Source: Actinospineispora eucalypti
Lineage (GTDB): Bacteria; Actinomycetota; Actinomycetes; Mycobacteriales; Pseudonocardiaceae
Assembly (NCBI GenBank): GCA_014208095.1
Contig: JACHMT010000005.1
Span: 1,178,001-1,242,000 of the forward strand
Length of the DNA stretch: 64,000 bases
Direction: 5' to 3'
Shown here: piece after piece, positions 8,450 to 17,360 of the stretch
Layout: each line of letters starts with the position of its first letter
Position numbering within the stretch: the stretch's first letter is position 1
The notes under the pieces: model-generated
What the model saw: only the letters and a program-made list of their open reading frames with translations
The model's database searches: none
Told to the model about the DNA's origin: nothing
Made by a program: the position numbers and the translations under genes

Positions 8450-9264
8450 ACCGGCATCCGGGCGCTCAGCTCGGACAGGAACCGGACCACGGCCTCGGCC
8501 ACCTCGGTCGGCTTCTGTTCCATTAGCGGCACGCATCCGCCCGGGATGATCACCTGGCGGGGTTCGGTTACCGGGTCCAGCCGGTTCGCCAGCTCGGCGA
8601 GCGCGGGCAGCGCGAACGGGTCGCCGTCCCCGGTCAGCAGCAGCACCGGGGCGCGCACCAGGCCGATCCGCCGCTCCATCCGGTAGCGGCCGCAGGCCCG
8701 GTGCCCCTCGGCCGGGTCGACCCCGGGGGCCAGCGCGTCGCGGATGAAGCGGTCCAGCAGCGGCGCGGCCGGTTCGGGGTAGTAGGGCGCCCGCCCGGCC
8801 CACAGCTGCCCGAGATGGGCGCCGTCCCTGCTTTGTTCCGCCACGTCTACGGCGGGGCCGCCGGCGTGTTTCGCCCGGTACTCCGGCCCGGTCCACGGGG
8901 TCGAGGAGAGCACCAGGGCGGCCACCCGAGCGGGGGACCGGGCGGCCAGCTCGATCGCCACCGCGCCGCCGGTGTGGTGGCCGAGCACGGTGGCCCTCGG
9001 CACGCGCAACGCATCCAGCAGCGCCAACGCGCCGGCCGCGTAGTCCTCGATGCGCTGCGGCGCGGGCAGCTTCACGCTCTGCCCGAACCCGGGCATGTCC
9101 ATCGCCACCACCCGGTTGCGGGTGGCCAGCAGCGGCAGCAGCTCGCGGAACTCGTCCACCGAGCGCGGCGTCTGGTGCAGCAGCAGGACCACCGGGCCTT
9201 CGCCCTGCTCGACGTAGTGCAGCTGGCCCACCGGGGTGTCGGCGTAGCCGAAGCGCGGGGCCAC
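8446..9264 (-). CDS. Alpha/beta hydrolase
   Basis: 272-aa alpha/beta-hydrolase fold protein with oxyanion region LLLHQTPRSVDEF, nucleophile-elbow region VLGHHTGGAVAIELAA and DMPGFGQS. The residue at the nucleophile position (GHHTG) is His rather than Ser, and the late catalytic-histidine segment reads IIPGGCVPLMEQKP, so the classical triad is not intact. The GTG start sits directly after the permease stop. Part of the ABC-importer operon; hydrolysis of an ester, lactone or vinylogous bond is possible but unproven. Confidence 0.8.
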   Translation of the reverse strand: MAPRFGYADTPVGQLHYVEQGEGPVVLLLHQTPRSVDEFRELLPLLATRNRVVAMDMPGFGQSVKLPAPQRIEDYAAGALALLDALRVPRATVLGHHTGGAVAIELAARSPARVAALVLSSTPWTGPEYRAKHAGGPAVDVAEQSRDGAHLGQLWAGRAPYYPEPAAPLLDRFIRDALAPGVDPAEGHRACGRYRMERRIGLVRAPVLLLTGDGDPFALPALAELANRLDPVTEPRQVIIPGGCVPLMEQKPTEVAEAVVRFLSELSARMPV

Positions 9265-10053
9265 CTAGACCTTCACCGAGTAGCGGCGCAGCGCCCGGGT
9301 GGCCACGATGCGCAGCACCCGGTCGAACAGGAAGCCGAGCACGCCCAGCGTGACGATGCCGACGAACACCCAGTCGATCCGCCCGTAGTTGCGGGAGGTC
9401 CAGATCAGTGCGCCCAGCCCCACCTGGGAGGCGACGATCTCGGCGGACACGATGGTCAGGAAGCTGTTGCCCATGGCCAGCCGGGCGGCGGTGACCACGT
9501 GCGGCACCACCGCCGGCAGCACCACGAAGCGCAGCGTCTGCACCCGCCCGGCGCCCAGGCTGGCGGCCGCGCGCAGCTTGTCCTCGTTGATCGACAGCAC
9601 CCCGGCGATGGTGTTCAGCACCACGATGAACACCGAGGTGTAGAAGATCAGCACCACCTTGGAGGACTCGCCGATGCCGAACCACACCACGGCCAGCGTG
9701 ACGAACGAGATGGGCGGGATGAACCGGAAGAACTCGATGTACGGCTCCAACAGCGCACGCACGATCCGCACCCGGCCCATGAGCAGCCCCATCGGCACGC
9801 CGACCAGCAGCCCGGCCAGCCAGCCGACCAGGATCCGCCGGGACGAGGCGACGACCGAGTTGCCCAGTGTGCCGTCCGCCGCCAGCTCCCCGAACGCGCG
9901 CACGGTGTCCACCGGCGAGGCCACCAGCGCCGCCCCGTACACCGAGGCCAGCGCCTGCCACACGGCCAGCCCGAGCAGCAGCGAGGCCGCGTAGACCACC
10001 GGCGAGCGCAGGGAACGCCGGTCCTTCACCCTCGGTGCCTCGGTGATCGTCAT
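9265..10053 (-). CDS. ABC transporter permease (SsuC/TauC type)
   Basis: 262-aa inner-membrane permease of the sulfonate/nitrate/taurine/pyrimidine-precursor class. It has about six transmembrane segments and the conserved cytoplasmic loop LRAAASLGAGRVQTLRFVVLP, which contacts the ATPase. The ATG overlaps the ATPase stop by 4 bp. With its partners it should import a small aromatic, sulfonated or N-containing solute. Confidence 0.92.
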   Translation of the reverse strand: MTITEAPRVKDRRSLRSPVVYAASLLLGLAVWQALASVYGAALVASPVDTVRAFGELAADGTLGNSVVASSRRILVGWLAGLLVGVPMGLLMGRVRIVRALLEPYIEFFRFIPPISFVTLAVVWFGIGESSKVVLIFYTSVFIVVLNTIAGVLSINEDKLRAAASLGAGRVQTLRFVVLPAVVPHVVTAARLAMGNSFLTIVSAEIVASQVGLGALIWTSRNYGRIDWVFVGIVTLGVLGFLFDRVLRIVATRALRRYSVKV

Positions 10054-10877
10054 GCCGGCTGGTCCAGTCCCTGGTCGCGCATGGTCTTGCGCACCTCCTC
10101 GCCGATGTCGGCGCGCAGCGCGGCGGCCAGCTCCAGCGCTTCGGCGCCGACCAGTGAACGCGGCCGGTCCAGCGGCACCCGGTAGATGCTCTTGATGGAC
10201 GCGGCCGGGCCGGCGGTCATCACCGCGATCCGGTCGGCGAGCAGGATCGCCTCGCCGATGTCGTGGGTCACGAACAGCACCGTGCACCCGGAGCTGCGCC
10301 AGATCCGGTCGGTCTCGACCTGCAGGACCTCGCGGGTCTGCGAGTCCAGCGAGCCGAACGGCTCGTCCATCAGCACCAGCCTCGGCCCGTTGGCCAGCAC
10401 CCGGGCGATCTGCACCCGCTGGCGCATGCCGCCGGAGAGCTGGCCGGGCCGTCGGTCCGCGCAGTGCCGCAGGCCCACCAGGCCCAGGTACTCGTCCGCG
10501 ATGCGCGCGCACTCGGCTTTCGGCACGCCGCGCATCCGGGGGCCGAAGGTGACGTTCTGGGCCACGGTCAGCCAGTCGAACAGCGCCTCGCTGCTCTGGA
10601 ACACCATGCCGCGGTCCGGGCCGGGCTCGGTCACCGGCGCGCCGTCCACGGTCACCGATCCCGAGCCGGGCGAGAGGTACCCGGCCAGCGTGGACAGCAG
10701 CGTCGACTTGCCGCAGCCGCTCGGCCCGAGCAGGCAGAGGAACTCGCCGGCGGTGATCTCCAGGTCGATGTCCCGCACCGCCTGGAACGCGCCGAACCGG
10801 ATCCCGACGCCGTCGAACCGGGCGCTGGCGCCCCGGGTCCGCGCCAGATCGGTCGCGGGTTGGGTCACGGCCATCAT
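10050..10877 (-). CDS. ABC transporter ATP-binding protein (SsuB/TauB type)
   Basis: 275-aa ATPase with Walker A GPSGCGKST, signature LSGGMRQRVQIARVL, Walker B LVLMDEP and switch histidine VTHD. It energises the permease encoded downstream; consecutive genes of this operon overlap by 4 bp. A second in-frame ATG directly follows the first. Confidence 0.94.
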   Translation of the reverse strand: MMAVTQPATDLARTRGASARFDGVGIRFGAFQAVRDIDLEITAGEFLCLLGPSGCGKSTLLSTLAGYLSPGSGSVTVDGAPVTEPGPDRGMVFQSSEALFDWLTVAQNVTFGPRMRGVPKAECARIADEYLGLVGLRHCADRRPGQLSGGMRQRVQIARVLANGPRLVLMDEPFGSLDSQTREVLQVETDRIWRSSGCTVLFVTHDIGEAILLADRIAVMTAGPAASIKSIYRVPLDRPRSLVGAEALELAAALRADIGEEVRKTMRDQGLDQPA

Positions 10878-11851
10878 TGCCCCGCGTTCCGGCTGTACCA
10901 GCCGATGAGGGCCGCCCGGGACACGTCCGGCTTGCTCTTGGCCACGCCCCGGTCCAGGTAGAACTGGGCCACCGAGTCGTAGGCCCGGACGTCTTCGGCC
11001 GTGATGTCCCGGACCCGGAAGTCGATCTGCTTCACCGCGTTCAGGGTCTGCTCGGGCGGGATCTTGGTCTCCTTCTGGGTGTCGGCGGCCGCGGTGTTCG
11101 GGTCACTCCGCACCCGGTCGGCACCCTGAGCCAACGCCCGGGCGACCTTGCCGGCCAGCTGCTCGTTGTCGCGCAGCCAGCTCTCCTTGGTCATCAGCCA
11201 GTGGGTGTACTTCCACCCGTACTGGCCGGTGGTCGAGACGATCTTGTTGCCCTGGTCGGCGCCCTTGGTCGGCCACGGTTCCCACAGCACGTAGGCGTCC
11301 GCGTCGCCGCGCCGGACCAGGGTCGGGATCTCCGCCGCGCCGGCGGTGACCATCCGGACCCCGGCCGGGTCGATCCCCTTGGCCTGCAGGAACTTCACCG
11401 CCGAGACCTCGGAGAGGCCGGGCACCACGGCCATCGTCCTGATCTGTGCCGGATCGGTGATCTCCGGCCGGGTGACCACCTTCAGGTAGTCCCCGGACTG
11501 CTCGTAGACCAGCAGCGCGCGCAGGTCCGGGATGTGCCCCAGCTGGCCGATCGAGGTGACCTCCGAGCTGGCCGCCATCTGCACCTGCCCGGTGGCCAGC
11601 GCGTCCACCCCGTCGCCGCCGACGGCGTACCGCACCAGCTCCACGTCCACCCCCTGCTGGTGGAACAGGCCCTGGTTCTTCGCCACGAAGAACGGCGCGT
11701 ACGCCTGGTCGATGCCGACCGAGATGCGCACGTGCGGCAGCGAGGCGTTGCCTTGGGCAGGCGAGCCGGCGGAGTCGGTGGACCCGGCCGTGCAGCCGGT
11801 CAACAGGGCCAGACCGGCGATCGACAGTGACGCTCTTTTCCGCCAGGACAT
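10874..11851 (-). CDS. ABC transporter substrate-binding lipoprotein
   Basis: 325-aa solute-binding protein of the SsuA/TauA/ThiY type. It starts MSWRKRASL and has a lipoprotein signal with the lipobox LTGC near residue 20. The mature protein has VRISVGIDQAYAPFFVAKNQGLF, and later YVLWEPWPTKG. A GAGG ribosome site precedes the ATG. It is the first gene of the five-gene reverse-strand import operon, divergent from the CoA transferase; the shared intergenic region carries a perfect copy of the IclR-type operator. Confidence 0.92.
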   Translation of the reverse strand: MSWRKRASLSIAGLALLTGCTAGSTDSAGSPAQGNASLPHVRISVGIDQAYAPFFVAKNQGLFHQQGVDVELVRYAVGGDGVDALATGQVQMAASSEVTSIGQLGHIPDLRALLVYEQSGDYLKVVTRPEITDPAQIRTMAVVPGLSEVSAVKFLQAKGIDPAGVRMVTAGAAEIPTLVRRGDADAYVLWEPWPTKGADQGNKIVSTTGQYGWKYTHWLMTKESWLRDNEQLAGKVARALAQGADRVRSDPNTAAADTQKETKIPPEQTLNAVKQIDFRVRDITAEDVRAYDSVAQFYLDRGVAKSKPDVSRAALIGWYSRNAGQ

Positions 11852-11920
11852 CGCTACCTCACGTCGTCTCAGGTTGTGCGCTGGACCGTAGGGAGCGGGC
11901 GGGCGACGCGCGTCACATTC

Positions 11921-11937
11921 GGTCCGCTGAACGGACC
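11921..11937. promoter_or_regulatory. IclR-type palindromic operator, copy 2
   Basis: GGTCCGCTGAACGGACC: 6-bp perfect arms around a 5-bp centre. On the minus strand it equals the cluster consensus exactly. It sits between the divergent importer operon (start 11851) and the CoA transferase (start 12021), so it could control both. Confidence 0.7.
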
Positions 11938-12020
11938 GGGCGGCGTCTCGGTAGGCAGAACGGAGCATTGGGGCGAGGCGTGGGCGGCCACCTAACGTCG
12001 AGCGCGACCGAGGAGGAGAC

Positions 12021-14351
12021 TTGCCCGATCGCGCCCGGCTACGAGTGTTGGACCTGACCGACGAGCTGGCGTTCCAGGGGGCGCGGTTGCTGGTCGGGCT
12101 GGGCGCCGAGGTGCTCAGGGTGGACGACGGCGGCCCGCTGGGCGCCGCCGCGGCCGCCCACTGGCACGCCGGCAAGCGCCGGCTGCCCGGGGGCGACCTG
12201 GACGAACTGGCCGCCGGCGCGGACGTCGTGCTGGAGAGCGGACCGCTGCGCGAGCTGCGGGGCATCCGGCCGGACGGTTCCTCCCGCTGGCCGGACGCGG
12301 TGCACGTGGTGGTCACCCCGTTCGGGCTGACCGGCCCGCGCCGGCACTGGCTGGCCGGCGACCTGGTGCTGGCCTCGGCGGGCGGGATGAGCTGGCTGGG
12401 CGGCCGGGCGGACGGCCCGCCGAAGCCCCCGCCGCGCGAGCAGGCCGTGCAGCTGGCCGGGGCGCACGCGGCCATCGCGGCGCTGCTCGGCGTGTTGGCC
12501 GCCGACCGCATCGGCACCGGGCAGCTGGTGGACATCTCCGCGCAGGAGGCGGTGGCCGCGACCCTGGAGACCGCGGCGATCAGCTGGATCCACTCCGGCC
12601 GGTTCCCGGTACGCAACGGCGGGGTGTACGAGCACGTGGCGCACCGGATCTTCGCCGCCGCCGACGGCCACGTGGCCGGTGGCTACTCCGGCAGCAACCG
12701 GATGTGGACCGACCTGCTGGCCTGGATGGTCGAGGAGGGCGAGGCCGGCGAACTGGTCGACGAACGGTACGCGGACCCGGTGACCCGCTGGCGCGCCCGC
12801 CCGACCGTGGACGAGATCGTCGCCCGGTTCGCCGCGAAACGCACCGCGTCGGCGCTGGCCGAGCAGGCCCGCGCCCGCGCACTCCCATGGGCCGAGGTTG
12901 TCCCTCCGGCCCGCCTCACCGAGAACCCCCAACTGCTGGCCCGCGACTTCTTCGCCCGAGTGACCGGCGAGGCCCTCCCCGAGGCCGGCGCCCTGAACAC
13001 CGGCTTCCCCTGGAACGCCCCCGGCCGCCCCCGCCCCGTCACCCTCCACCCGCTCCGCGAAACCCACACCCCCTGGCACTCCACCCACCCACGCGGCCGG
13101 CGCGCGGTCGCCGCGCCCGGCCTGCCCGGCGGGCCGGGCCTGTCGGGTGTGCGGGCGTTGGGTGGGGTGCGGGTGCTGGATCTGACGTGGGTGTTGGCGG
13201 GGCCTTATGCCACCAAGGTGTTGGCGGAGCATGGGGCGGAGATCGTGAAGGTGGAGTCGCGGCACCGGCAGGATCCGACGCGGTTCGCGCCGTCCATGCG
13301 GCTGCGGCCCGACGGCGGACCGGACTCGAGCGGGTACTTCGTCAACTTCAACCGGGGCAAGCGCGGGGTGGCGCTGAACCTGCGCACCGAGCGGGGCCAG
13401 GGGCTGCTGCGCGAGCTGGCGGCGCGGTGCGACGTGGTGGTGGAGAACTTCAGCCCGGGTGTGCTGGCCCGGTGGGGCCTGGACTACCCGAGCCTGCGCG
13501 CGGCCAACCCGGACGTGATCCTGCTGTCCATGGCCGGGGTGGGGCAGACCGGGCCGTGGCGGGACGCGGTGACCTTCGCCGACACGCTGGCCGGGATGTC
13601 CGGCCTGTCCAGCGAGACCCGCGACCCCGGCGGCCCGCCGCAGGGGCTGACCTTCGGCCTGGGTGACATGGTCGCGGCGAACGCCGGGGTGCTCGGCGTG
13701 CTGGACCTGCTCGCCGCCGGCCGGGGCGGCCTGGTCGACCTGTCCCAGCTGGAGGCGATGGCGGCCACCATGGGGCCGGCCGTGCTGGAGGCGGCGCTGC
13801 CGGACGGCGAGCGCGACCAGCGCACCGCCGAACACCCGAACCGGTCCACCCGGGCCTGCCCGCACGGCATCTACCCGGCGGCCGGTGAGGACCGGTGGGT
13901 CGCCATCGCGGTGCGCACCGACGAACAGTGGTCGGCGCTGGCCGAACTGGCCGGCCTGGATCTCCCCCGGCACAGCGGCCTGGCCGCGCGGCGGGCCGAC
14001 GAGGACCGGATCGACGCCGCCCTGGCCGCCTGGACCGCCACCGAGGACGCCGCCACCACCGCCGAGCGGCTGCAGGCCGCCGGGGTGCCGGCCGCGCCGG
14101 TGGCCACCGGGCGGGACCTGGTGGAGGCGGACGAGCAGCTGGCCGCGCGAGGGTTCTACCCGACGCTCACCCACCCGCTGATCGGCCCGGTGCGGCACGA
14201 GGGAGTGGTGGCCCGGCTGTCCGCGACCCCGGGCCGGCTGGACGCGCCGGCCCCGCTGCTCGGCGAGCACACCCGGGACGTGCTGCGGGAGCTGCTCGGC
14301 CTGGACGAGCGGGAACTGACCGAGCTGACCGAGGCGGGGGTGCTGGAGTGA
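12021..14351 (+). CDS. Two-domain CoA transferase (CaiB/BaiF family, class III)
   Basis: 776 aa, about twice the usual length, because two CaiB/BaiF units are fused. The first covers residues 1 to about 365. The second starts near residue 376 with GVRVLDLTWVLAGPYATKVLAEHGAEIVKVES. Class III CoA transferases use an aspartate; in both halves the matching segment (VDISAQEA, VDLSQLEA) shows Glu, so catalysis may differ or lie elsewhere. The start is TTG, chosen because AGGAGGAG precedes it by a few bases. The stop overlaps the enoyl-CoA hydratase start. It probably moves CoA between acids of the pathway. Confidence 0.9.
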   Translation: MPDRARLRVLDLTDELAFQGARLLVGLGAEVLRVDDGGPLGAAAAAHWHAGKRRLPGGDLDELAAGADVVLESGPLRELRGIRPDGSSRWPDAVHVVVTPFGLTGPRRHWLAGDLVLASAGGMSWLGGRADGPPKPPPREQAVQLAGAHAAIAALLGVLAADRIGTGQLVDISAQEAVAATLETAAISWIHSGRFPVRNGGVYEHVAHRIFAAADGHVAGGYSGSNRMWTDLLAWMVEEGEAGELVDERYADPVTRWRARPTVDEIVARFAAKRTASALAEQARARALPWAEVVPPARLTENPQLLARDFFARVTGEALPEAGALNTGFPWNAPGRPRPVTLHPLRETHTPWHSTHPRGRRAVAAPGLPGGPGLSGVRALGGVRVLDLTWVLAGPYATKVLAEHGAEIVKVESRHRQDPTRFAPSMRLRPDGGPDSSGYFVNFNRGKRGVALNLRTERGQGLLRELAARCDVVVENFSPGVLARWGLDYPSLRAANPDVILLSMAGVGQTGPWRDAVTFADTLAGMSGLSSETRDPGGPPQGLTFGLGDMVAANAGVLGVLDLLAAGRGGLVDLSQLEAMAATMGPAVLEAALPDGERDQRTAEHPNRSTRACPHGIYPAAGEDRWVAIAVRTDEQWSALAELAGLDLPRHSGLAARRADEDRIDAALAAWTATEDAATTAERLQAAGVPAAPVATGRDLVEADEQLAARGFYPTLTHPLIGPVRHEGVVARLSATPGRLDAPAPLLGEHTRDVLRELLGLDERELTELTEAGVLE

Positions 14352-15118
14352 ACGCGGTGCTGCGGGTGGAGACGGACGGCAGAGTGGCCACCGTGCGGGT
14401 GGACCGGCCGCCGGCCAACGCGGTCACCCCGGCGGTGATCGAGGAGTTCCTGGCCGTGCTGCCGCCGCTGGCGCGGGACCCGTCGGTGCGCTGCATCGTG
14501 ATCACCGGCACCGGCCGGTTCTTCATCGCCGGCGCGGACATCGCGGTGATGCGCGACCTCTCCGCCCCCAACCAGGACCGGATGCGCCGGTGGATCGAGG
14601 TGCAGCGGCTGATCGAGCTGACCCCCAAGCCGGTGCTGGCCGCGATGAACGGGCACGCCCTGGGCGGCGGCGCCGAGCTGTCGCTCGCCTGTGACCTGCG
14701 GCTGCTCGCCGCCGGAGCCACGTTCGGCTTCCCGGAGACGGCACTCGGCCTGTTCCCCGGCGCGGGTGGCAGCCAACGGCTGCCCCGGCTGGTCGGGCCG
14801 CACCTGGCCAAGCGGCTGATGATCGCGGGGGAGCGGCTTCCCGCGCGGCGGGCGTGCGAGCTCGGCCTGGTCGACGAGGTGGTCCCCGACGACGAGTTCC
14901 CGAAGGTGGTCGCGGACCGGGCGCGCGAGCTGGCGGCCGGGCCGACGGCGGCCATCGGCCTGCTCAAGCGGGCGGTGGACGCGGGGGCGGACCTGCCCAT
15001 CGACGAGGCCATGCGGGCGGACGAGGAGTTCGTGCGCGCCCTGATGCGGACCGAGGACGCGGCCGAGGGGCTGCAGGCCTTCCTGGACAAGCGCCCGCCC
15101 ACCTTCCGGGGCCGGTGA
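14348..15118 (+). CDS. Enoyl-CoA hydratase/isomerase family protein
   Basis: 256-aa crotonase-fold enzyme with the oxyanion-hole segments FFIAGADIAVM and NGHALGGGAELSLACDLR, and GLFPGAGGSQRLPRLVG containing the catalytic-glutamate region. The GTG start overlaps the CoA transferase stop (GTGA), so the two are translationally coupled. It should hydrate or isomerise an enoyl-CoA made by the ligase and dehydrogenase of the cluster. Confidence 0.93.
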   Translation: MNAVLRVETDGRVATVRVDRPPANAVTPAVIEEFLAVLPPLARDPSVRCIVITGTGRFFIAGADIAVMRDLSAPNQDRMRRWIEVQRLIELTPKPVLAAMNGHALGGGAELSLACDLRLLAAGATFGFPETALGLFPGAGGSQRLPRLVGPHLAKRLMIAGERLPARRACELGLVDEVVPDDEFPKVVADRARELAAGPTAAIGLLKRAVDAGADLPIDEAMRADEEFVRALMRTEDAAEGLQAFLDKRPPTFRGR

Positions 15119-15126
15119 GCGGACCC

Positions 15127-15143
15127 GGTTCACCCAGCGGACC
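15127..15143. promoter_or_regulatory. IclR-type palindromic operator, copy 3
   Basis: GGTTCACCCAGCGGACC matches the cluster consensus at 13 of 17 positions. It lies in the 85-bp gap between the enoyl-CoA hydratase and the Rieske oxygenase, indicating a separate promoter for the ring-cleavage operon. Confidence 0.5.
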
Positions 15144-15203
15144 GGTGATCTTGGGAGCGGTGGGCGGCGGTGGTGGACTCGCCGAAAGACCGAATGGAGC
15201 GTC

Positions 15204-16418
15204 ATGAGCGTACCGAGCGCGGCGCGGCGCGGCGCCCGAGAACGACACAGTCAACGGAGCAAGCAGAGGCTGGGCACCTTGCCCGGCCGGCAGGACTGGT
15301 CGACCTGGCCGCACTACCAGGATGCGGCGGCCGGCTTCCGGGGCTACTGGTACCCGGTCACCTACTCCTCCCGCATCACCGGCAAGCCCACCGCGATCAC
15401 CCTGCTGGGCGAGAAGCTGGTGCTGATCCGCGACGACGGGGTGGCCTACGCGCTGAAGGACCGCTGCCCGCACCGGGGCGTCCCGCTCAGCCAGGGCAAC
15501 CAGCAGTTCCCCGGCACCATCAGCTGCCCGTACCACGGCTGGACGTTCGACCTGGAGACCGGCGAGCTGCGCGCCGCGATCACCGACGGCCCGGACTCGC
15601 CGATCTGCGGCAAGGTGGTCCAGCCGACCTACCCGGTGGCGGAGCGGCTGGGCATGGTGTGGGTGTTCATCGGCGACGGGGAGGACGCCCCGCCGATCGA
15701 CGAGCAGCTGCCCGAGGAGCTGGTGGGCAACGCCGCCGTGACCGGGTCCCGGATGCAGCCGAGGGCCGGCAACTGGCGGTTCGCCTGCGAGAACGGCTAC
15801 GACGAGGGGCACGCCAAGTACCTGCACCGCACCTCGCTGTGGCGGCTGTTCAAGCCGATGCCGGTGTGGAACGAGACCCGCATCGTGCGGCGCGGCCGGT
15901 GGATCTACCGGGTGCAGGAGAAGCAGTACTGGGACGCCGACTTCCCCGGCCTCGGCCGGTGGAGCAACCAGGCCTGGTACAAGCTGAAGCCGCCGACCGA
16001 GGTGGCCAACATCGGCAACACCGGCAGCCACCGCGAGGTGCACCCGGTGATCGCCGCGCAGGAGTTCCCCGGCTTCGCCTCGGTGAGCATGCCCGGGGTG
16101 CTGCGCATCGCGTACCCGACGTTCATTCACTACGAGTTCTACGTGCCGGTGGACGCGGGAAACCACCTGTACGTCGGCGTGCTGGTGAACTTCCACCGGG
16201 GGCTGCGCGCGCTGCCGTTCTACCTCAAGTACCTGGGCTTCATGCGCTGGCTGTTCCACGGCCAGTTCTCCGCGCAGGACAAGTGGATGGTGGAGCTGAC
16301 CGACGCCCCGCCGGAGCGGCTGTACCGGCCGGACGACTCGCTGCTGCGCTGGCGCAAGCTGGCCGAGGAGGTCACCGAGGAGCGCCTGTCCCGGCTGCGC
16401 GAGCAGGGGGTGCTCTAG
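15204..16418 (+). CDS. Rieske non-haem iron oxygenase, large subunit
   Basis: 404 aa. The Rieske [2Fe-2S] ligands are Cys88-x-His90 (RCPHRG) and Cys108-x2-His111 (SCPYHGW). The mononuclear iron site follows as Asp200-x2-His203-x4-His208 (NGYDEGHAKYLH). Length and layout resemble single-component-type alpha subunits such as carbazole dioxygenase or KshA-like enzymes. It should dioxygenate or monooxygenate an aromatic ring. No ferredoxin or reductase gene is recognisable in the window, so electrons must come from elsewhere. First gene of a seven-gene coupled operon behind an IclR-type operator. Confidence 0.93.
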   Translation: MSVPSAARRGARERHSQRSKQRLGTLPGRQDWSTWPHYQDAAAGFRGYWYPVTYSSRITGKPTAITLLGEKLVLIRDDGVAYALKDRCPHRGVPLSQGNQQFPGTISCPYHGWTFDLETGELRAAITDGPDSPICGKVVQPTYPVAERLGMVWVFIGDGEDAPPIDEQLPEELVGNAAVTGSRMQPRAGNWRFACENGYDEGHAKYLHRTSLWRLFKPMPVWNETRIVRRGRWIYRVQEKQYWDADFPGLGRWSNQAWYKLKPPTEVANIGNTGSHREVHPVIAAQEFPGFASVSMPGVLRIAYPTFIHYEFYVPVDAGNHLYVGVLVNFHRGLRALPFYLKYLGFMRWLFHGQFSAQDKWMVELTDAPPERLYRPDDSLLRWRKLAEEVTEERLSRLREQGVL

Positions 16419-17360
16419 ATGGCGCGGGTGGTACTCGGCGTCGGGGCGTCCCACTCCACGCTGATGAACACGCACTGGGACAAGGTGGTGCACCGCGCCG
16501 ACGCGGAGCGGTTCCGCGACGCCCTCGGGGAGGCTCGGGAGGCGATCGCGGCGGCCCGGCCGGACGTGGCGGTGATCATCGGCTCCAACCACTTCCGCGG
16601 CTTCTGGCTGGACCTGATCCCGGCCTTCACCCTCGGAGTGGGCGAGGTGATCGCCTCCGGGGAGTCCGGCACGCCGTCCGGGCCTCAGCGCACCGATCCG
16701 CCGTTCGCCCAGGCGCTGGCCGAACGGCTGGTAGAGGCGGGCACCGAGGTGGCCATATCCGCCCGGCTGCAGATCGACCACGGCCAGACCCACGCCATCC
16801 AGTACCTGTTGGACGGGCTGGACGTGCCGGTGGTGCCGCTGGTGGTGAACGTGTTCGCCGCGCCGCTGCCCCGGCTGGACCGGTGCGCCGAGCTGGGCGC
16901 CAACCTGGCCGCCGCGCTCGGCGCGATGCCGGGGGACACCCGGGTGGCGGTGATCGCCTCCGGCGGGCTGTCCCACCAGCTGCCCTGGCCGGCGGACTGG
17001 CGGGACCCGCAAGGCGCCGACGAGGAGTTCATGGTCGAGGCCTGGCTGAACGGCCGGGGCGACTGGCAGCGCTACGACGCGCACCGCCGGGAGATCATCA
17101 CCGCCGCCCGGCCGGTCATCTTCGACGAGTTCGACCGGCGGTTCCTGGCCGACCTGGAGGCCGGCCGGTTGCGCGACTACCTGGCCCTGAGCACGGCGGA
17201 GCTGGGGGAGCGGTCCGGCAACGGCGGGCAGGAGCTGCGCACCTGGCTGACCATGGCCGCCGCGCTCGGCTTCGCCCCCGGCCGGAGCCTGGCCTACGCG
17301 CCGATGCCGGAGTGGCTGACCGGCATGGGCGCCGCCGTGATCGAACCCGAGCCGGCATGA
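16419..17360 (+). CDS. Class III (LigB-type) extradiol ring-cleavage dioxygenase
   Basis: 313 aa beginning directly after the Rieske stop. The protein shows the LigB-fold pattern: GVGASHSTLM near the N-terminus with a metal-ligand His, VAVIIGSNHFRGF, LQIDHGQTHAIQYLL and IASGGLSHQLPW. Relatives such as MhpB and LigB use Fe(II) to open catechol-type rings next to the hydroxyls. It should cleave the dihydroxylated product made by the Rieske enzyme, and the C-C hydrolases downstream fit the next step. Confidence 0.88.
   Translation: MARVVLGVGASHSTLMNTHWDKVVHRADAERFRDALGEAREAIAAARPDVAVIIGSNHFRGFWLDLIPAFTLGVGEVIASGESGTPSGPQRTDPPFAQALAERLVEAGTEVAISARLQIDHGQTHAIQYLLDGLDVPVVPLVVNVFAAPLPRLDRCAELGANLAAALGAMPGDTRVAVIASGGLSHQLPWPADWRDPQGADEEFMVEAWLNGRGDWQRYDAHRREIITAARPVIFDEFDRRFLADLEAGRLRDYLALSTAELGERSGNGGQELRTWLTMAAALGFAPGRSLAYAPMPEWLTGMGAAVIEPEPA

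Noticed and set aside
12039..14270. Minus-strand frame of about 740 codons
   Set aside because: Antisense to the double CoA transferase, which has clear family motifs in both halves; the shadow has none.
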